A DNA stretch of 64,000 nt from Candidatus Segetimicrobium genomatis. GTDB taxonomy: Bacteria; Sysuimicrobiota; Sysuimicrobiia; Sysuimicrobiales; Segetimicrobiaceae. Under the pieces are notes generated by a model. That model saw nothing but the letters and a program-made list of their open reading frames with translations, was not told the DNA's origin and made no database searches. The stretch is taken from positions 23,804-87,803 of the forward strand of contig VBAK01000115.1 of NCBI GenBank assembly GCA_005882275.1, in the 5' to 3' direction. The position numbers were made by a program, and so were the translations under genes. Shown piece after piece: positions 30,599 through 38,822 of the stretch; within the stretch, counting starts at the first letter, position 1, and each line of letters starts with the position of its first letter.

Positions 30599-31480
30599 AT
30601 GGACATCTCGCGCAGGCTCCTGATCGTCCAGGAAGATCCCGGCCTCCACCACCGGCTGGAGCGGCTGGCCCGGGACTGCCGGATGGTATTCTTCGCGGGG
30701 CTGCCCGGCACCGGCAAGAGCCTGATGATCCACCAGCTGGCCCACCTGTCCGCGGCCGCCGGCCGGACCGTGCACCTCCTGCAGTGGGACACGGCGCGCC
30801 CGGTATTCGAGGCCACCCCGGCGGGCCGGCGCTACCCGATGCGCCGGGGGGTGACCCACAGCGTCATCCGGAAGGCGCTCGGGGTCTGGGTGCGGGATGC
30901 GCTCGCGCGGTGGCACGGGAGCTGCCCCGGATCGGGAGACCTGCTGATCGGCGAGACGCCGCTCGTCGGCGGCCGGTTCGTTGAACTCGCCCGGCGTCTG
31001 GATGACGCGGCCGAGCCGCTGCTCGCGGCGACCTCGTGCCGCTTCGTGATCCCCATCCCGTCGCGGGACCTGCGGCGGTTGCTTGAAGCCGCGCGCGGCC
31101 GGCGCGCGCGCCGGCCGGCGCATGCGCGGGAACGCGAGGACGCCCCGCCCCACCTCCTGCGCGAACTCTGGGAAGACCTGGCCGGCGTCGCGCCCCGCCT
31201 CGGACTCGATGCGGTCCGCCCGGGGTCTCAGGCCCCGCCCTATGACCCCGCGCTCTATGGGCGCATCTACCAGCGGGTCCTCCGGCACCGCCGGACGGAA
31301 CTCCTCTCCATGGAGAAGCCGCTGTCGAGCGAGGCCATCTCGGTGTACGACTTCGCCGTCGCCGCGCGCGACGTAGCGCCGGCCCCGGATGAGGCGGCCG
31401 CGCGGATCGAATGGGTGGAACGGCGCTATCCCGATCTGGGCGCGCTCGAGGAGGAGATCGATCGATGGCACGAGGTGTGA
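30599..31480 (+). CDS. P-loop NTPase, kinase-like, in sugar ABC operon
   Basis: 293 aa from the ATG at 30599 (GAGGA eight bases upstream). A single Walker A, GLPGTGKS at residues 34-41, follows a short N-terminal helix; a hydrophobic strand (VHLLQWDT) may provide Walker B. The rest is Arg/Leu-rich with no recognised domain. Its place directly after a complete sugar importer suggests a sugar or nucleoside kinase, but no substrate motif supports this. It overlaps the VKOR gene by 16 bases, so the reading units are tightly coupled. Confidence 0.75.
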   Translation: MDISRRLLIVQEDPGLHHRLERLARDCRMVFFAGLPGTGKSLMIHQLAHLSAAAGRTVHLLQWDTARPVFEATPAGRRYPMRRGVTHSVIRKALGVWVRDALARWHGSCPGSGDLLIGETPLVGGRFVELARRLDDAAEPLLAATSCRFVIPIPSRDLRRLLEAARGRRARRPAHAREREDAPPHLLRELWEDLAGVAPRLGLDAVRPGSQAPPYDPALYGRIYQRVLRHRRTELLSMEKPLSSEAISVYDFAVAARDVAPAPDEAAARIEWVERRYPDLGALEEEIDRWHEV

Positions 31481-32259
31481 AGCGCGGGCGCCCGGTGGAG
31501 CGCCACGCCGCCTGGATCCCTTCGGCGGCGGGGCTCGCCATCTCCGCGTACCTGCTGGTCCTCGACATCTTCGCGGCCACAACCTTCTGCCTGACGGAAT
31601 ACGTGTGCGGAACCGTTCGCGGCAGCGCCTACGGCAGGATCCTCGGCGTCCCGGTCGCGGCCGTTGGGGTGGCCTTTTTCGGGGCGGCGCTGGGTCTGAG
31701 CCTCATCCGCACGGCCTGGCGCGGCCGCCTGCTCGAGATCCTGGCCGCCGCCGGCGCGGGAGGCGCGGCCGTCTTTGTCGCCCTCCAGCTGGGCGTCATC
31801 CACGCCGTGTGCCCCTCCTGTCTCGCCGCCGAAGCGGCGGCATTTGCGCTGGCGTTTCTCGTCTTGAAGGACAGCCCGCGGCCCCATCTGATCGACGCGG
31901 CGGTCGCCGGGGTGCTGGCGGCGGCCGTCCTCTCCATTATCTATGTCGGGACCCCCCCGCGGCCGGCGACCTCCGCGTACGCCACCGGCCTGGCCCGCCA
32001 CCTGGCCGCGAGCGGGGCGGTCATGTACGGGGCGTATTGGTGCCCTCACTGCCGCGAGCAGAAGGCGCTCTTCGGGTCCGCGGCGATCCTGCTTCCCTAC
32101 GTCGAGTGCGATGCCAGGGGCAGGCACGCGCAGGTCGAGCGCTGCCGCGCCCGCGGCATCCGGGTGTACCCCACCTGGGAGTTTCACGGCCAGCTGGTCG
32201 AACGCGCGCTGACGCTCGATGAGCTGGCCGACCGGTCCGGCTACCCGCCGCCCCCGTGA
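31465..32259 (+). CDS. VKOR-thioredoxin fusion (disulfide-forming membrane enzyme)
   Basis: 264 aa from the ATG at 31465 inside the end of the previous gene. Four or five transmembrane helices form a bacterial vitamin-K-epoxide-reductase homologue. The quinone-side CxxC is VCPSC (Cys116/Cys119), and the loop cysteines that relay electrons are in FCLTEYVCG. A C-terminal thioredoxin-like domain carries CPHC (Cys193/Cys196). Such fusions oxidise exported proteins and pass electrons to quinone, serving as the DsbA/DsbB system of lineages that lack DsbB. It is relevant to the exported thiol proteins elsewhere in this window. Confidence 0.92.
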   Translation: MARGVKRGRPVERHAAWIPSAAGLAISAYLLVLDIFAATTFCLTEYVCGTVRGSAYGRILGVPVAAVGVAFFGAALGLSLIRTAWRGRLLEILAAAGAGGAAVFVALQLGVIHAVCPSCLAAEAAAFALAFLVLKDSPRPHLIDAAVAGVLAAAVLSIIYVGTPPRPATSAYATGLARHLAASGAVMYGAYWCPHCREQKALFGSAAILLPYVECDARGRHAQVERCRARGIRVYPTWEFHGQLVERALTLDELADRSGYPPPP

Positions 32260-32371
32260 CCGTCCCGTCAGCGCGCCCGGACGCCGCAGGATCAGGCCGC
32301 CGTTCGCCCGGAAAGGTCTCGCCTGAGGGGGGGCGGAATCTACGTGAGGCCCGCCCGCCGAGGAGGGCCCG

Positions 32372-33313
32372 ATGATCGACGCGCACGCCCACCGGGTTCC
32401 ACCCGACCTGCGCGACCGGCTCGCCGCGGATGGGGAACGGCTTGGGGTCCGCCTGCGGCCCGATGGCCGGGTCGAGTTCGCATCGGGAGAGGTCAGCCGG
32501 CCGATCGTGCCCGGCTTGTTCGCTCCGCAGCCGCCTGCCGGATGTGACCTGCAGATCGTCTCACCGTGGGTCGACCTGTTCGGATACGGCCTCGATGTCG
32601 AGCGGGGCGCGCGGTGGGCGCGGCTGCTGAACACCGCGGCGGCCGGCCGGCCCGCGCTGGCGACGGTGCCGCTGCAGGACGCCCGCGCGGCGGCGGTGGA
32701 GCTTCACTGGGCGCTCGGGCATGGGCTGCTGGGCGTGGAGATCGGCACGAACGTGCGCGGCCGCGAACTGTCGGACCCGACCCTCGAGCCGTTCTGGGCC
32801 GCGTGTGCCGAGGCGCGGGCTCCCGTGTTCTTCCACCCGGCCTACACCATTCCCACCCCGCGGGTCGATGCCTACTACCTCCACAACCTTGTCGCCAACC
32901 CTCTGGACACGACGCTGGCCGCCGCCCGGCTGATCTTCGGCGGCGTCTTGGACCGCCATCCGGACCTTGTCCTCATCCTCGCCCACGGGGGCGGCTACTG
33001 GCCCTATCAGTTTGGGCGGTTCGACCGCGGGCACGCCGTGCGCCCCGAGTGCCGGGGCACGCGGCAGGGGCCGCGCGCGTATCTGAGGAGCTTCTACTAC
33101 GACACCGTGGTCCACTCCGCGGAGGCGCTGAGATACCTCATCGGCCTGGTGGGAGCGGACCGCGTGCTGCTGGGGACAGACATCCCGTTCGATATGGGGG
33201 ATCCGGAGCCGTTGGGCACGCTGGAGCGCGCCGGAGTCGGCCCCCGCGAGCGTCAGGCCATTATCCACGACAATGCCGCGGCGCTGTTCCGCATCGAAAG
33301 TTCCAGTTCATGA
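32372..33313 (+). CDS. Amidohydrolase family (ACMSD-like) metal hydrolase
   Basis: 313 aa, GGAGGG before the ATG. TIM-barrel amidohydrolase_2 fold with metal ligands in MIDAHAH, FFHPAYTIP, LILAHGGGYWPYQFGRFDRG and TDIPFDMG. Family members decarboxylate or hydrolyse ring-derived acids (e.g. ACMS decarboxylase and gamma-resorcylate decarboxylase). No catabolic partner genes are adjacent to fix the substrate. About 110 bases separate it from the VKOR gene. Confidence 0.9.
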   Translation: MIDAHAHRVPPDLRDRLAADGERLGVRLRPDGRVEFASGEVSRPIVPGLFAPQPPAGCDLQIVSPWVDLFGYGLDVERGARWARLLNTAAAGRPALATVPLQDARAAAVELHWALGHGLLGVEIGTNVRGRELSDPTLEPFWAACAEARAPVFFHPAYTIPTPRVDAYYLHNLVANPLDTTLAAARLIFGGVLDRHPDLVLILAHGGGYWPYQFGRFDRGHAVRPECRGTRQGPRAYLRSFYYDTVVHSAEALRYLIGLVGADRVLLGTDIPFDMGDPEPLGTLERAGVGPRERQAIIHDNAAALFRIESSSS

Positions 33314-33443
33314 GGGCGCCGAAGAACGCGGCGACCCCGGCGAACGCTCCGAGCACCAACGCCAGTTGCAGCCAAGCCACACGCGGACGATCAGCGCCAA
33401 CGACATCACCGCCTCACGGCACGGTCGCCGGCGCGTCCGAGAC

Positions 33444-34130
33444 CTACGGGCGCGGGGCGCCCGAGATGTCGATGTGCGTGATCGCCACCGGCCGGAGCGG
33501 CCGGTCGTTCGAATCCCGCGGCATCCGGGCGATCCGCTTCACCAGCTCCACCGAGTGGCCGTCGCATTGCCCGAAGATCGTGTACCCCGTTCCCTTCGGC
33601 ACGGTGCGGTCCCCGCGCGTGCATCCGCCTTCGTCGAGACACGGGTTGAGGTCCGGCAGCGGCGCTTCGGTGATGAAAAATTGCGAGCCGTTGGTGTTGG
33701 GACCGGCGTTGGCCATCGCGAGACGTCCGGGGCGATCGAAGAGGAGGTCGGCGTGCAGTTCATCTTCGAAATGGTAGCCGGGCCCGCCGGTTCCCGTTCC
33801 CAGCGGATCGCCGCCCTGGATCACGAATCCCGGAATGACCCGGTGAAAGATGACGCCGTCGTAGAACGGGCGGTTGTGCTGTATCTTGTGGGTGCGCGGA
33901 TCCGTCCACGGCTTCTTCCCGGTCGCGAGGCCGATGAAGTTTCCCGCGGCTTTGGGGGCTCGGTCGGAGAACAACTCGCATCGGAGATCCCCGAGCGTCG
34001 TGTGGATGACGGCGGTGGGATGGACCGGAGCGTTGGCGCCCGCATCCGCCGGCGTTGCCAGGGCCGCGAGCACCAGCGTCGCGAACAGCGCCGGCAGCGG
34101 AGCGATCTCAAAGGTGGCGCACGTGATCAT
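33444..34130 (-). CDS. Exported cyclophilin-type peptidyl-prolyl isomerase
   Basis: 228 aa from the ATG at 34130 (GGAAGAAG upstream). A signal peptide covers about 8-32 (LPALFATLVLAALATPADA). The cyclophilin core is complete: VIFHRVIPGFVIQGGDP supplies the active-site Arg and Phe, and GSQFFITEAP is present. Accelerates folding of exported proteins. The gap between it and the amidohydrolase (33314-33443) holds only a short hydrophobic fragment on the minus strand (see rejected items). Confidence 0.92.
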   Translation of the reverse strand: MITCATFEIAPLPALFATLVLAALATPADAGANAPVHPTAVIHTTLGDLRCELFSDRAPKAAGNFIGLATGKKPWTDPRTHKIQHNRPFYDGVIFHRVIPGFVIQGGDPLGTGTGGPGYHFEDELHADLLFDRPGRLAMANAGPNTNGSQFFITEAPLPDLNPCLDEGGCTRGDRTVPKGTGYTIFGQCDGHSVELVKRIARMPRDSNDRPLRPVAITHIDISGAPRP

Positions 34131-34173
34131 GCGCACTTCTTCCGCGGCGCGGAGAACAATCCTTCCCGGTGCT

Positions 34174-34953
34174 TTAGGCGCGAGATCGGGAGGTGAACGT
34201 GTCCAGTTGACTGTGGAGAGCGCGGCCCACCGGGTTGGAAAACTTCAGGGCTGATCGGTCCCCTGGCGATGTCACGATCCGGCCTGAGACCCCCCAGTGC
34301 CGTTCGACCATTGAGTTGATTCTGGCGAGGACCGCCGCCGTGCCGCGGACCGTGAATCCGTCGCTTCCCGGCCGGTCCGAAGAAGAGGCGAAGGACTTGT
34401 TCCCGTCGACGTATCCGCAAATGAACGGGATGGCGAACTCCTTTGGGAGATCGTCGAGCAGCGCCGAATCATCTCCGTGAAGATCAGAGGGGACACCCCA
34501 CGGGAACAAGGCCTTGCACAAACCCTGATCGCGGAGATAGACCTGCCATCCCACGGTGCTGCTGTAGCAGAACTCGCAGTGGATGCGGTCGAGCGTGATG
34601 TCGGCCGTGAAGGTTGCGATATATTTTCGGGACTCCTCACCAAGCGTCACCACGAGCGCGAGGGAGCTGCCTTGTCCCCAGATGTGACCTGCGACCATGA
34701 GGAACCCGAGCCAGTACAGCTGGATGTCCGCAGGGGCCGTCCCGGGGAGGCTGCTGTGCCCCCGCAGTAACCGTACGGGATCAGAAATACGGGGATGTTC
34801 TATCGGCGCGAGCACCCGCTCGACGGCGGCGAGGGGGAGGTCGTGTAACTCGGCGATTTCGCCTGGGGTCTTGCCCTGTCGGGCCGCAGACCGAAATCTT
34901 GCGGTCCGCTCCCGCCATTCAAGCATCTGCTCGGTCGGGGCTCGTAGACGCAT
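34174..34953 (-). CDS. Degenerate LAGLIDADG-type DNA-binding protein
   Basis: 259 aa from the ATG at 34953. Residues 1-60 look like a helix-turn-helix (RQGKTPGEIAELHDLPLAAVERVL). Two regions then match the paired LAGLIDADG motifs of homing endonucleases: YWLGFLMVAGHIWG (80-93), where the catalytic aspartate is lost, and PFICGYVDGNKSF (176-188), where it is kept. Loss of one of the two metal-binding acidic residues predicts a DNA-binding, perhaps non-cutting, protein, as seen in repurposed LAGLIDADG regulators such as WhiA-like proteins. It follows the winged-helix gene by five bases and shares its promoter. Confidence 0.7.
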   Translation of the reverse strand: MRLRAPTEQMLEWRERTARFRSAARQGKTPGEIAELHDLPLAAVERVLAPIEHPRISDPVRLLRGHSSLPGTAPADIQLYWLGFLMVAGHIWGQGSSLALVVTLGEESRKYIATFTADITLDRIHCEFCYSSTVGWQVYLRDQGLCKALFPWGVPSDLHGDDSALLDDLPKEFAIPFICGYVDGNKSFASSSDRPGSDGFTVRGTAAVLARINSMVERHWGVSGRIVTSPGDRSALKFSNPVGRALHSQLDTFTSRSRA

Positions 34954-34958
34954 GGCGT

Positions 34959-35189
34959 CTAAAGTCCTTGACGAGCCAGGTAGTCGCGGCCCCGGGTAGT
35001 GATCACCGCCAGCGTCGATGTCCTGTTCCGCATCCAGGTCGCGAGTCCGTAGTCGACACAGTACACGAGGTGACGCTTGATCGTTGCCTCGGACAGCCCG
35101 ACGGCCTCGATCAAGGTCGGATTGTCCGCTCCATCCGGCCGATCCCGCAACGACAGTAACACCCGGTTGCGATCGTTGTCGAAGGCCAT
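34959..35189 (-). CDS. Small winged-helix DNA-binding protein
   Basis: 76 aa from the ATG at 35189, with GAGGAG eight bases upstream. The chain is a minimal winged helix-turn-helix: DNRNRVLLSLRD-type helix 1, a recognition region PTLIEAVGLSEATIKRHLVYCVDYGL and a wing (TSTLAVITTRGRDYLARQGL). Probably a transcription regulator. It forms a two-gene unit with the degenerate LAGLIDADG protein, so the two may act on the same DNA sites. Confidence 0.75.
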   Translation of the reverse strand: MAFDNDRNRVLLSLRDRPDGADNPTLIEAVGLSEATIKRHLVYCVDYGLATWMRNRTSTLAVITTRGRDYLARQGL

Positions 35190-35293
35190 ACCGACCACTC
35201 CTCGCTCGAGCGAGTTTCGGGCTTTCGCACCTTCGGGGATCCGGCCAGTCGCCGTGGGAGAGGACCGTCTTCGAGAGGAAGGCTACACCAAAA

Positions 35294-35322
35294 AGTATAG
35301 CAGTTATGTACCGCTGAAGCAA
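35294..35322 (-). promoter_or_regulatory. Sigma-70-type promoter for winged-helix/LAGLIDADG-like pair
   Basis: On the minus strand TTGCTT is separated by 17 bases from TATACT, a good housekeeping-type promoter. Transcription would start about 95 bases upstream of the winged-helix gene, leaving a leader in which I saw no clear structure. Confidence 0.65.
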
Positions 35323-35402
35323 TGATATTATGCGGCCGGCCAACCCATGGAGGCGCAGTCTCGGATGATGATCCGGCTCGAAACCGACGAGGGCCGGCCC
35401 AA

Positions 35403-35435
35403 GACGAGGAGAGGGGAGTGTCCCCCCTCCTCGTC
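35403..35435 (-). terminator. Strong stem-loop downstream of cspA
   Basis: GACGAGGAGAGGGG pairs with CCCC-CCTCCTCGTC around a five-base loop, about 13 pairs with one mismatch. It begins about 30 bases after the cspA stop. There is no U tract after it on the minus strand, so it may act as an mRNA 3' stabiliser or a Rho-assisted end rather than a classic intrinsic terminator. Confidence 0.5.
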
Positions 35436-35466
35436 CGTTTCACCGGGAAGATGCTGAGGTTCGGTT

Positions 35467-35673
35467 TTAGCCCGCGGGACGAACTTTGCTTGCCTGGGGG
35501 CCCTTCTGTCCTTGCGTTGCTTCGTACTCCACCTTCTGGCCTTCGTTCAGCGACTTGTAGCCCTCGCCCTCAATCCCGCTGTAGTGGACGAACAGGTCTT
35601 TGCCTCCGTCCTCCGGGGTAATGAACCCATAGCCCTTTTCTGAGTTGAACCACTTGACGATCCCTACCGGCAT
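35467..35673 (-). CDS. cspA: Cold shock protein
   Basis: 68 aa, with AAGGTGGGGA before the ATG. A classic single cold-shock domain: RNP1 KGYGFITPE and RNP2 LFVHYSGI are intact, giving a five-stranded OB barrel that binds single-stranded RNA and DNA and melts mRNA structure. Own promoter at 35732-35760 and a leader of about 50 bases; such leaders often regulate csp genes, though nothing diagnostic is visible in this one. Confidence 0.95.
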   Translation of the reverse strand: MPVGIVKWFNSEKGYGFITPEDGGKDLFVHYSGIEGEGYKSLNEGQKVEYEATQGQKGPQASKVRPAG

Positions 35674-35731
35674 GACATCCCCACCTTTATCTCAAGCTAC
35701 CAACCGGCTTTGCGCCTGCTGATGCGGTTAA

Positions 35732-35760
35732 ATTATGACACAATCCACGGCCGCATTCAA
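35732..35760 (-). promoter_or_regulatory. Promoter of cspA
   Basis: Minus strand: TTGAAT, a 17-base spacer, then CATAAT. Both hexamers are one or two bases from consensus. The expected start site is near 35725, giving a ~50-base leader to cspA. Confidence 0.75.
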
Positions 35761-35769
35761 CAAAAAAGT

Positions 35770-35798
35770 TTGGCAACCCTCGAACACACGTGTATAAT
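35770..35798 (+). promoter_or_regulatory. Promoter of the small zinc-ribbon-like gene
   Basis: Plus strand: TTGGCA, 17 bases, then a perfect TATAAT. It sits back to back with the cspA promoter, the two -35 boxes being only about ten bases apart, so one bound regulator could affect both. Confidence 0.75.
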
Positions 35799-35822
35799 TC
35801 ACACTCGAGCGGGTGATGCCTG

Positions 35823-36041
35823 GTGTCCAATCGCGTTCGCGCAAAGGCCGGATTGCCGTGGACCGTCACCGGGACGTACGTCTGCGATAAGTGCCACAGC
35901 ACTCAAATAGGCACCGCGGGCGTCATTGTCGCGCGCTGTACCGCGCTTCGCGCAGACAAGACGGGGCCGTGCAACTGCGCCTATTTCGTCCTGGTGGAGG
36001 CGCCCGATCCCGTCGACAAATCGGACCCTCGAAATGTGTGA
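35823..36041 (+). CDS. Small cysteine-rich (zinc-ribbon-like) protein
   Basis: 72 aa from a GTG at 35823, 25 bases after a strong -10 box, so the leader is very short. The pattern CDKCHS...CTALRADKTGPCNCAYF gives five cysteines that could hold one zinc. Not a named family that I recognise; resembles small stress-linked zinc-ribbon proteins. Divergent from cspA with shared promoter DNA, which suggests co-regulation. Confidence 0.65.
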   Translation: MSNRVRAKAGLPWTVTGTYVCDKCHSTQIGTAGVIVARCTALRADKTGPCNCAYFVLVEAPDPVDKSDPRNV

Positions 36042-36076
36042 TGCGCCGGCGGTCTCGCGGGAAGATCCGATGGTCC

Positions 36077-36152
36077 TGGCGGGCCCGGCGGGAGTTGAAC
36101 CCGCGGCCTACCGCTTAGGAGGCGGTCGCTCTATCCACTGAGCTACGGGCCC
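36077..36152 (-). tRNA. tRNA-Arg (anticodon CCT)
   Basis: Full cloverleaf on the minus strand: acceptor GGGCCCG/CGGGCCC, D arm GCTCAGTGGATAGAGC, anticodon stem ACCGC/GCGGT with loop CTCCTAA (anticodon CCT, reads AGG), T arm GCGGGTTCAACTCCCGC, and an encoded CCA. A TATAAT box at 36190-36195 on the minus strand, 37 bases upstream, may be its -10. Confidence 0.95.
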
Positions 36153-36229
36153 GTGTCACGCAGAGCACATCGCCCTGCCGGCGTCACCAATTATATCACG
36201 GCCGGACGACAGGGTCTCAGACACCACCG

Positions 36230-36646
36230 ATGCGGACATATGAAACGTTCGATCACACCGCAGACGTCGGCCTCGTCATCCGCGGACGGACGCTCGAGGA
36301 GTTGTTCGCCAACGCCGCCGACGCCCTCGTCGATCTGACGATCGACCCCGCCGGGCTCGAGGAGAAGATCCACAAGACGATCACCGTCTCAGCGGCGGAT
36401 CTCGAAGCCCTGCTGGTGGCCTGGCTCAACGAGTTGCTCTACGTCCTGGACGCCGACGGGTTTCTCCCCCGCCGTGTCCGGATCGCAAACCTCAACGACA
36501 CGGCGCTCACCGCGGAGCTGACGGGAGACACCGTCGATCCGAACCGGCACACCGTGCGGAGACTGGTAAAGGCGGCCACCTATCACGGGCTCTCCCTGTC
36601 CCGGACCAACGGCCTGTGGGAGGCCCGGATGATCCTGGACCTCTAG
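36230..36646 (+). CDS. Archease
   Basis: 138 aa. Archease is the activator of the RNA ligase RtcB, enabling multiple turnover and guanylylation. The family N-terminus TFDHTADVGLVIRG with metal-binding Asp12 is clear, and the C-terminus (VKAATYHGLSL...WEARMILDL) ends with the conserved acidic tail. It lies 24 bases before rtcB, the usual pairing. No strong ribosome site is visible before the ATG at 36230. Confidence 0.94.
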   Translation: MRTYETFDHTADVGLVIRGRTLEELFANAADALVDLTIDPAGLEEKIHKTITVSAADLEALLVAWLNELLYVLDADGFLPRRVRIANLNDTALTAELTGDTVDPNRHTVRRLVKAATYHGLSLSRTNGLWEARMILDL

Positions 36647-36670
36647 CCTACCGAAAGGGGGTGAGGCCCA

Positions 36671-38128
36671 ATGCCCCAGGCGACATTCCCTCTGGTGCAG
36701 CTGGACGCGTATCGCTGGGAGATCCCGGTGACCGCGAAACCGGGGATGCGGGTCCCGGGAATCATCTACGCCGACGCGGGCCTGGTCGGGCAGATCCAGG
36801 AGGATCAGGCGGTCGAGCAGCTGGCAAACACCGCCACCCTTCCCGGTATCGTGCGCCGGGCGATTGCGATGCCCGATATCCACTGGGGGTACGGCTTCCC
36901 GATCGGAGGCGTGGTCGCGATGCGGCTGGACGACGGGATCGTCTCCCCCGGCGGGGTCGGCTACGATATCAACTGCGGAGTCCGCCTCCTCTCCACCGGT
37001 CTCGCCGACGAGGAAATCCGCCCGCACCTCGGCGCGCTGGCGGATCGCCTGTTTCGAAACGTCCCGTCCGGGGTCGGGGCGCGCGGCCGGCTTCGCCTCA
37101 ACGCCGCCGAGCTGCCGGGGGTCCTCCAGGCCGGCGCCGGATGGGCGGTGCGGCGCGGCTACGGCCGGGCGGAGGACCTCAGGCGCATTGAATCCGCGGG
37201 AGCCATCCCCGGAGCCCGCCCGGAGGAGGTGAGCCGGAAAGCCCTTACGCGCGGCCTCGACCAGCTCGGGACCCTCGGCTCGGGCAATCATTTCCTCGAG
37301 ATCCAGCGGGTGGAAGAGATCTACGATCCGGCGACCGCCGCGGCCTTCGGGCTGCGGCACCCAGGACAGGTGACGGTGCTCATGCACTGCGGGTCTCGAG
37401 GGCTCGGGCACCAGGTGTGTGATGACTACCTGGAGGTGGCCGGCCGGTCTCTCCCGCGCTACGGGATCACCCTCCCCGACCGCCAGCTCGCGTGTGTCCC
37501 GATCGCCTCGCCGGAAGGCCGGGCCTACCTGGGGGCGATGGCGGCCGCCGCCAACTTCGCCTTCGCCAACCGGCAGGTGATCACCCACTGGGTCCGCGAG
37601 AGCTTTGAAGACGTCCTGCGCCGGAGCGCTGAGTCGATCGGCCTCGACCTCGTCTACGACGTCGCCCACAACATGGCCAAGATCGAGGAGCACACCGTGG
37701 ACGGGCGATCGATGCAGGTCTGCGTGCACCGCAAGGGGGCCACGCGCGGCTTTCCCGCGGGGCATCCAGAGGTCCCCGAAGAATACCGGGACGTCGGTCA
37801 TCCGGTCCTGGTCCCAGGGGATATGGGCCGGTATTCGTACGTGCTCGTCGGGACGGCCGTGGCCCTCGCCGAAACGTTTGGGTCCACGCCGCACGGCGCC
37901 GGCCGGATGCGGAGCCGATCCGAAGCCAAGCGGTTGCTTCGAGGCGTCGATGTGGCCGATGCGCTGGCCCGCCGCGGCATCCTGGTCCGCGCGGTGAGCC
38001 GCGACCTGCTCGCCGAGGAAGCCTCCGAAGCCTACAAAGATGTCGCCGACGTCGTCAGGGCCAGCGACGGCGCAGGGCTGACGCGCAGCATCGCGCGCCT
38101 CCAACCCCTCGCGGTGGTCAAGGGCTAG
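36671..38128 (+). CDS. rtcB: RNA 3'-phosphate/5'-OH ligase RtcB
   Basis: 485 aa. RtcB joins RNA 3'-phosphate (or 2',3'-cyclic phosphate) ends to 5'-OH ends using GTP and Mn2+, in RNA repair or tRNA splicing. Metal ligand motif GGVGYDINCGVRL (Cys102), MHCGSRGLGHQV, and the guanylylated histidine in YDVAHNMAKIE (His333) are present, with the C-terminal SRSEAKR...ADVV segment complete. Operon with archease. Its last four bases overlap the convergent cold-shock-domain gene. Confidence 0.95.
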   Translation: MPQATFPLVQLDAYRWEIPVTAKPGMRVPGIIYADAGLVGQIQEDQAVEQLANTATLPGIVRRAIAMPDIHWGYGFPIGGVVAMRLDDGIVSPGGVGYDINCGVRLLSTGLADEEIRPHLGALADRLFRNVPSGVGARGRLRLNAAELPGVLQAGAGWAVRRGYGRAEDLRRIESAGAIPGARPEEVSRKALTRGLDQLGTLGSGNHFLEIQRVEEIYDPATAAAFGLRHPGQVTVLMHCGSRGLGHQVCDDYLEVAGRSLPRYGITLPDRQLACVPIASPEGRAYLGAMAAAANFAFANRQVITHWVRESFEDVLRRSAESIGLDLVYDVAHNMAKIEEHTVDGRSMQVCVHRKGATRGFPAGHPEVPEEYRDVGHPVLVPGDMGRYSYVLVGTAVALAETFGSTPHGAGRMRSRSEAKRLLRGVDVADALARRGILVRAVSRDLLAEEASEAYKDVADVVRASDGAGLTRSIARLQPLAVVKG

Positions 38129-38604
38129 CGGTCTGCGTCCTCACCTTCCACCGCGCGCGGGCGTCCGGGCCGCGCGATCGCCTCCGGAGCATCCTCGCCA
38201 TCCTCTTCCGGAAGGTCGCCGACGGTCACCAGCGGGGAGACGATGGAGGCTCGGGCCGGCCTGGGCGCCGGGCGGGACGCCCCCTGCCGGCGCACCCGCA
38301 CCGCCTTGGGCCGCCCGTCCTTCCCGGGAGCCAGCTCGAACGAGACCCCCTCGCCGGGATCCAGGGAACGCAATCCCGTCCCTTCGATGTCGCTGTAGTG
38401 CACGAAGAAGTGGCGGTTCATCGCCTCGCACTCGATGAACCCCCAGCCGTGTTCGAACCGCGAGACGACCCCGGTGAGGCGGCGCCCCCCTTCAACGCCC
38501 GCACCCTCGCCCGCCCCGTTGCCCGCTCGCTCCTCAACCTGCACACCCAGATGGGCGCAGAGCGCTCGGAGCATCGACTCGATGCGATCCAGTTGCGAAG
38601 ACAT
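38125..38604 (-). CDS. Cold-shock-domain protein with coiled N-terminus and disordered tail
   Basis: 159 aa from the ATG at 38604 (GGAGGG seven bases upstream). Residues 1-25 form a short helix (SQLDRIESMLRALCAHLG) suited to oligomerisation. The middle (about 42-105) is a divergent cold-shock domain: RFEHGWGFIECEAMNRHFFVHYSDIEG retains RNP2-like HFFVHYSDI, but RNP1 is altered (HGWGFIE). The tail is Pro/Arg-rich and then acidic. Likely an RNA-binding protein distinct from the small CspA at 35467. Facing rtcB tail to tail. Confidence 0.85.
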   Translation of the reverse strand: MSSQLDRIESMLRALCAHLGVQVEERAGNGAGEGAGVEGGRRLTGVVSRFEHGWGFIECEAMNRHFFVHYSDIEGTGLRSLDPGEGVSFELAPGKDGRPKAVRVRRQGASRPAPRPARASIVSPLVTVGDLPEEDGEDAPEAIARPGRPRAVEGEDADR

Positions 38605-38822
38605 CCGGCAGCCCTCCAACGATGCCTGCGGGTCCACAAACGACCTCGGCTCGCATTGATCATCTACGGGGAGCGGAGGCGGGTTGGTTCGTACTCGCGC
38701 AGACTCACCCGGGGCACTCGGCCCTTGCTACGCACCATAATGCGCCAATGTCCCGGCAACAGTCAAGGCGGCGGACGGAGGACATCTCGGGTGACGGCGC
38801 AGACAGAGCGGACGCGGCTCTG

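Noticed and set aside
33290-33380. Minus-strand hydrophobic fragment (WLQLALVLGAFAGVAAFFGALMNWNF), similar to a DoxX-like helix
   Set aside because: Too short, no start or ribosome site in frame, and it overlaps the amidohydrolase 3' end; at most a remnant.
36389-38104. 571-codon minus-strand ORF
   Set aside because: Antisense to rtcB, which has all catalytic residues.
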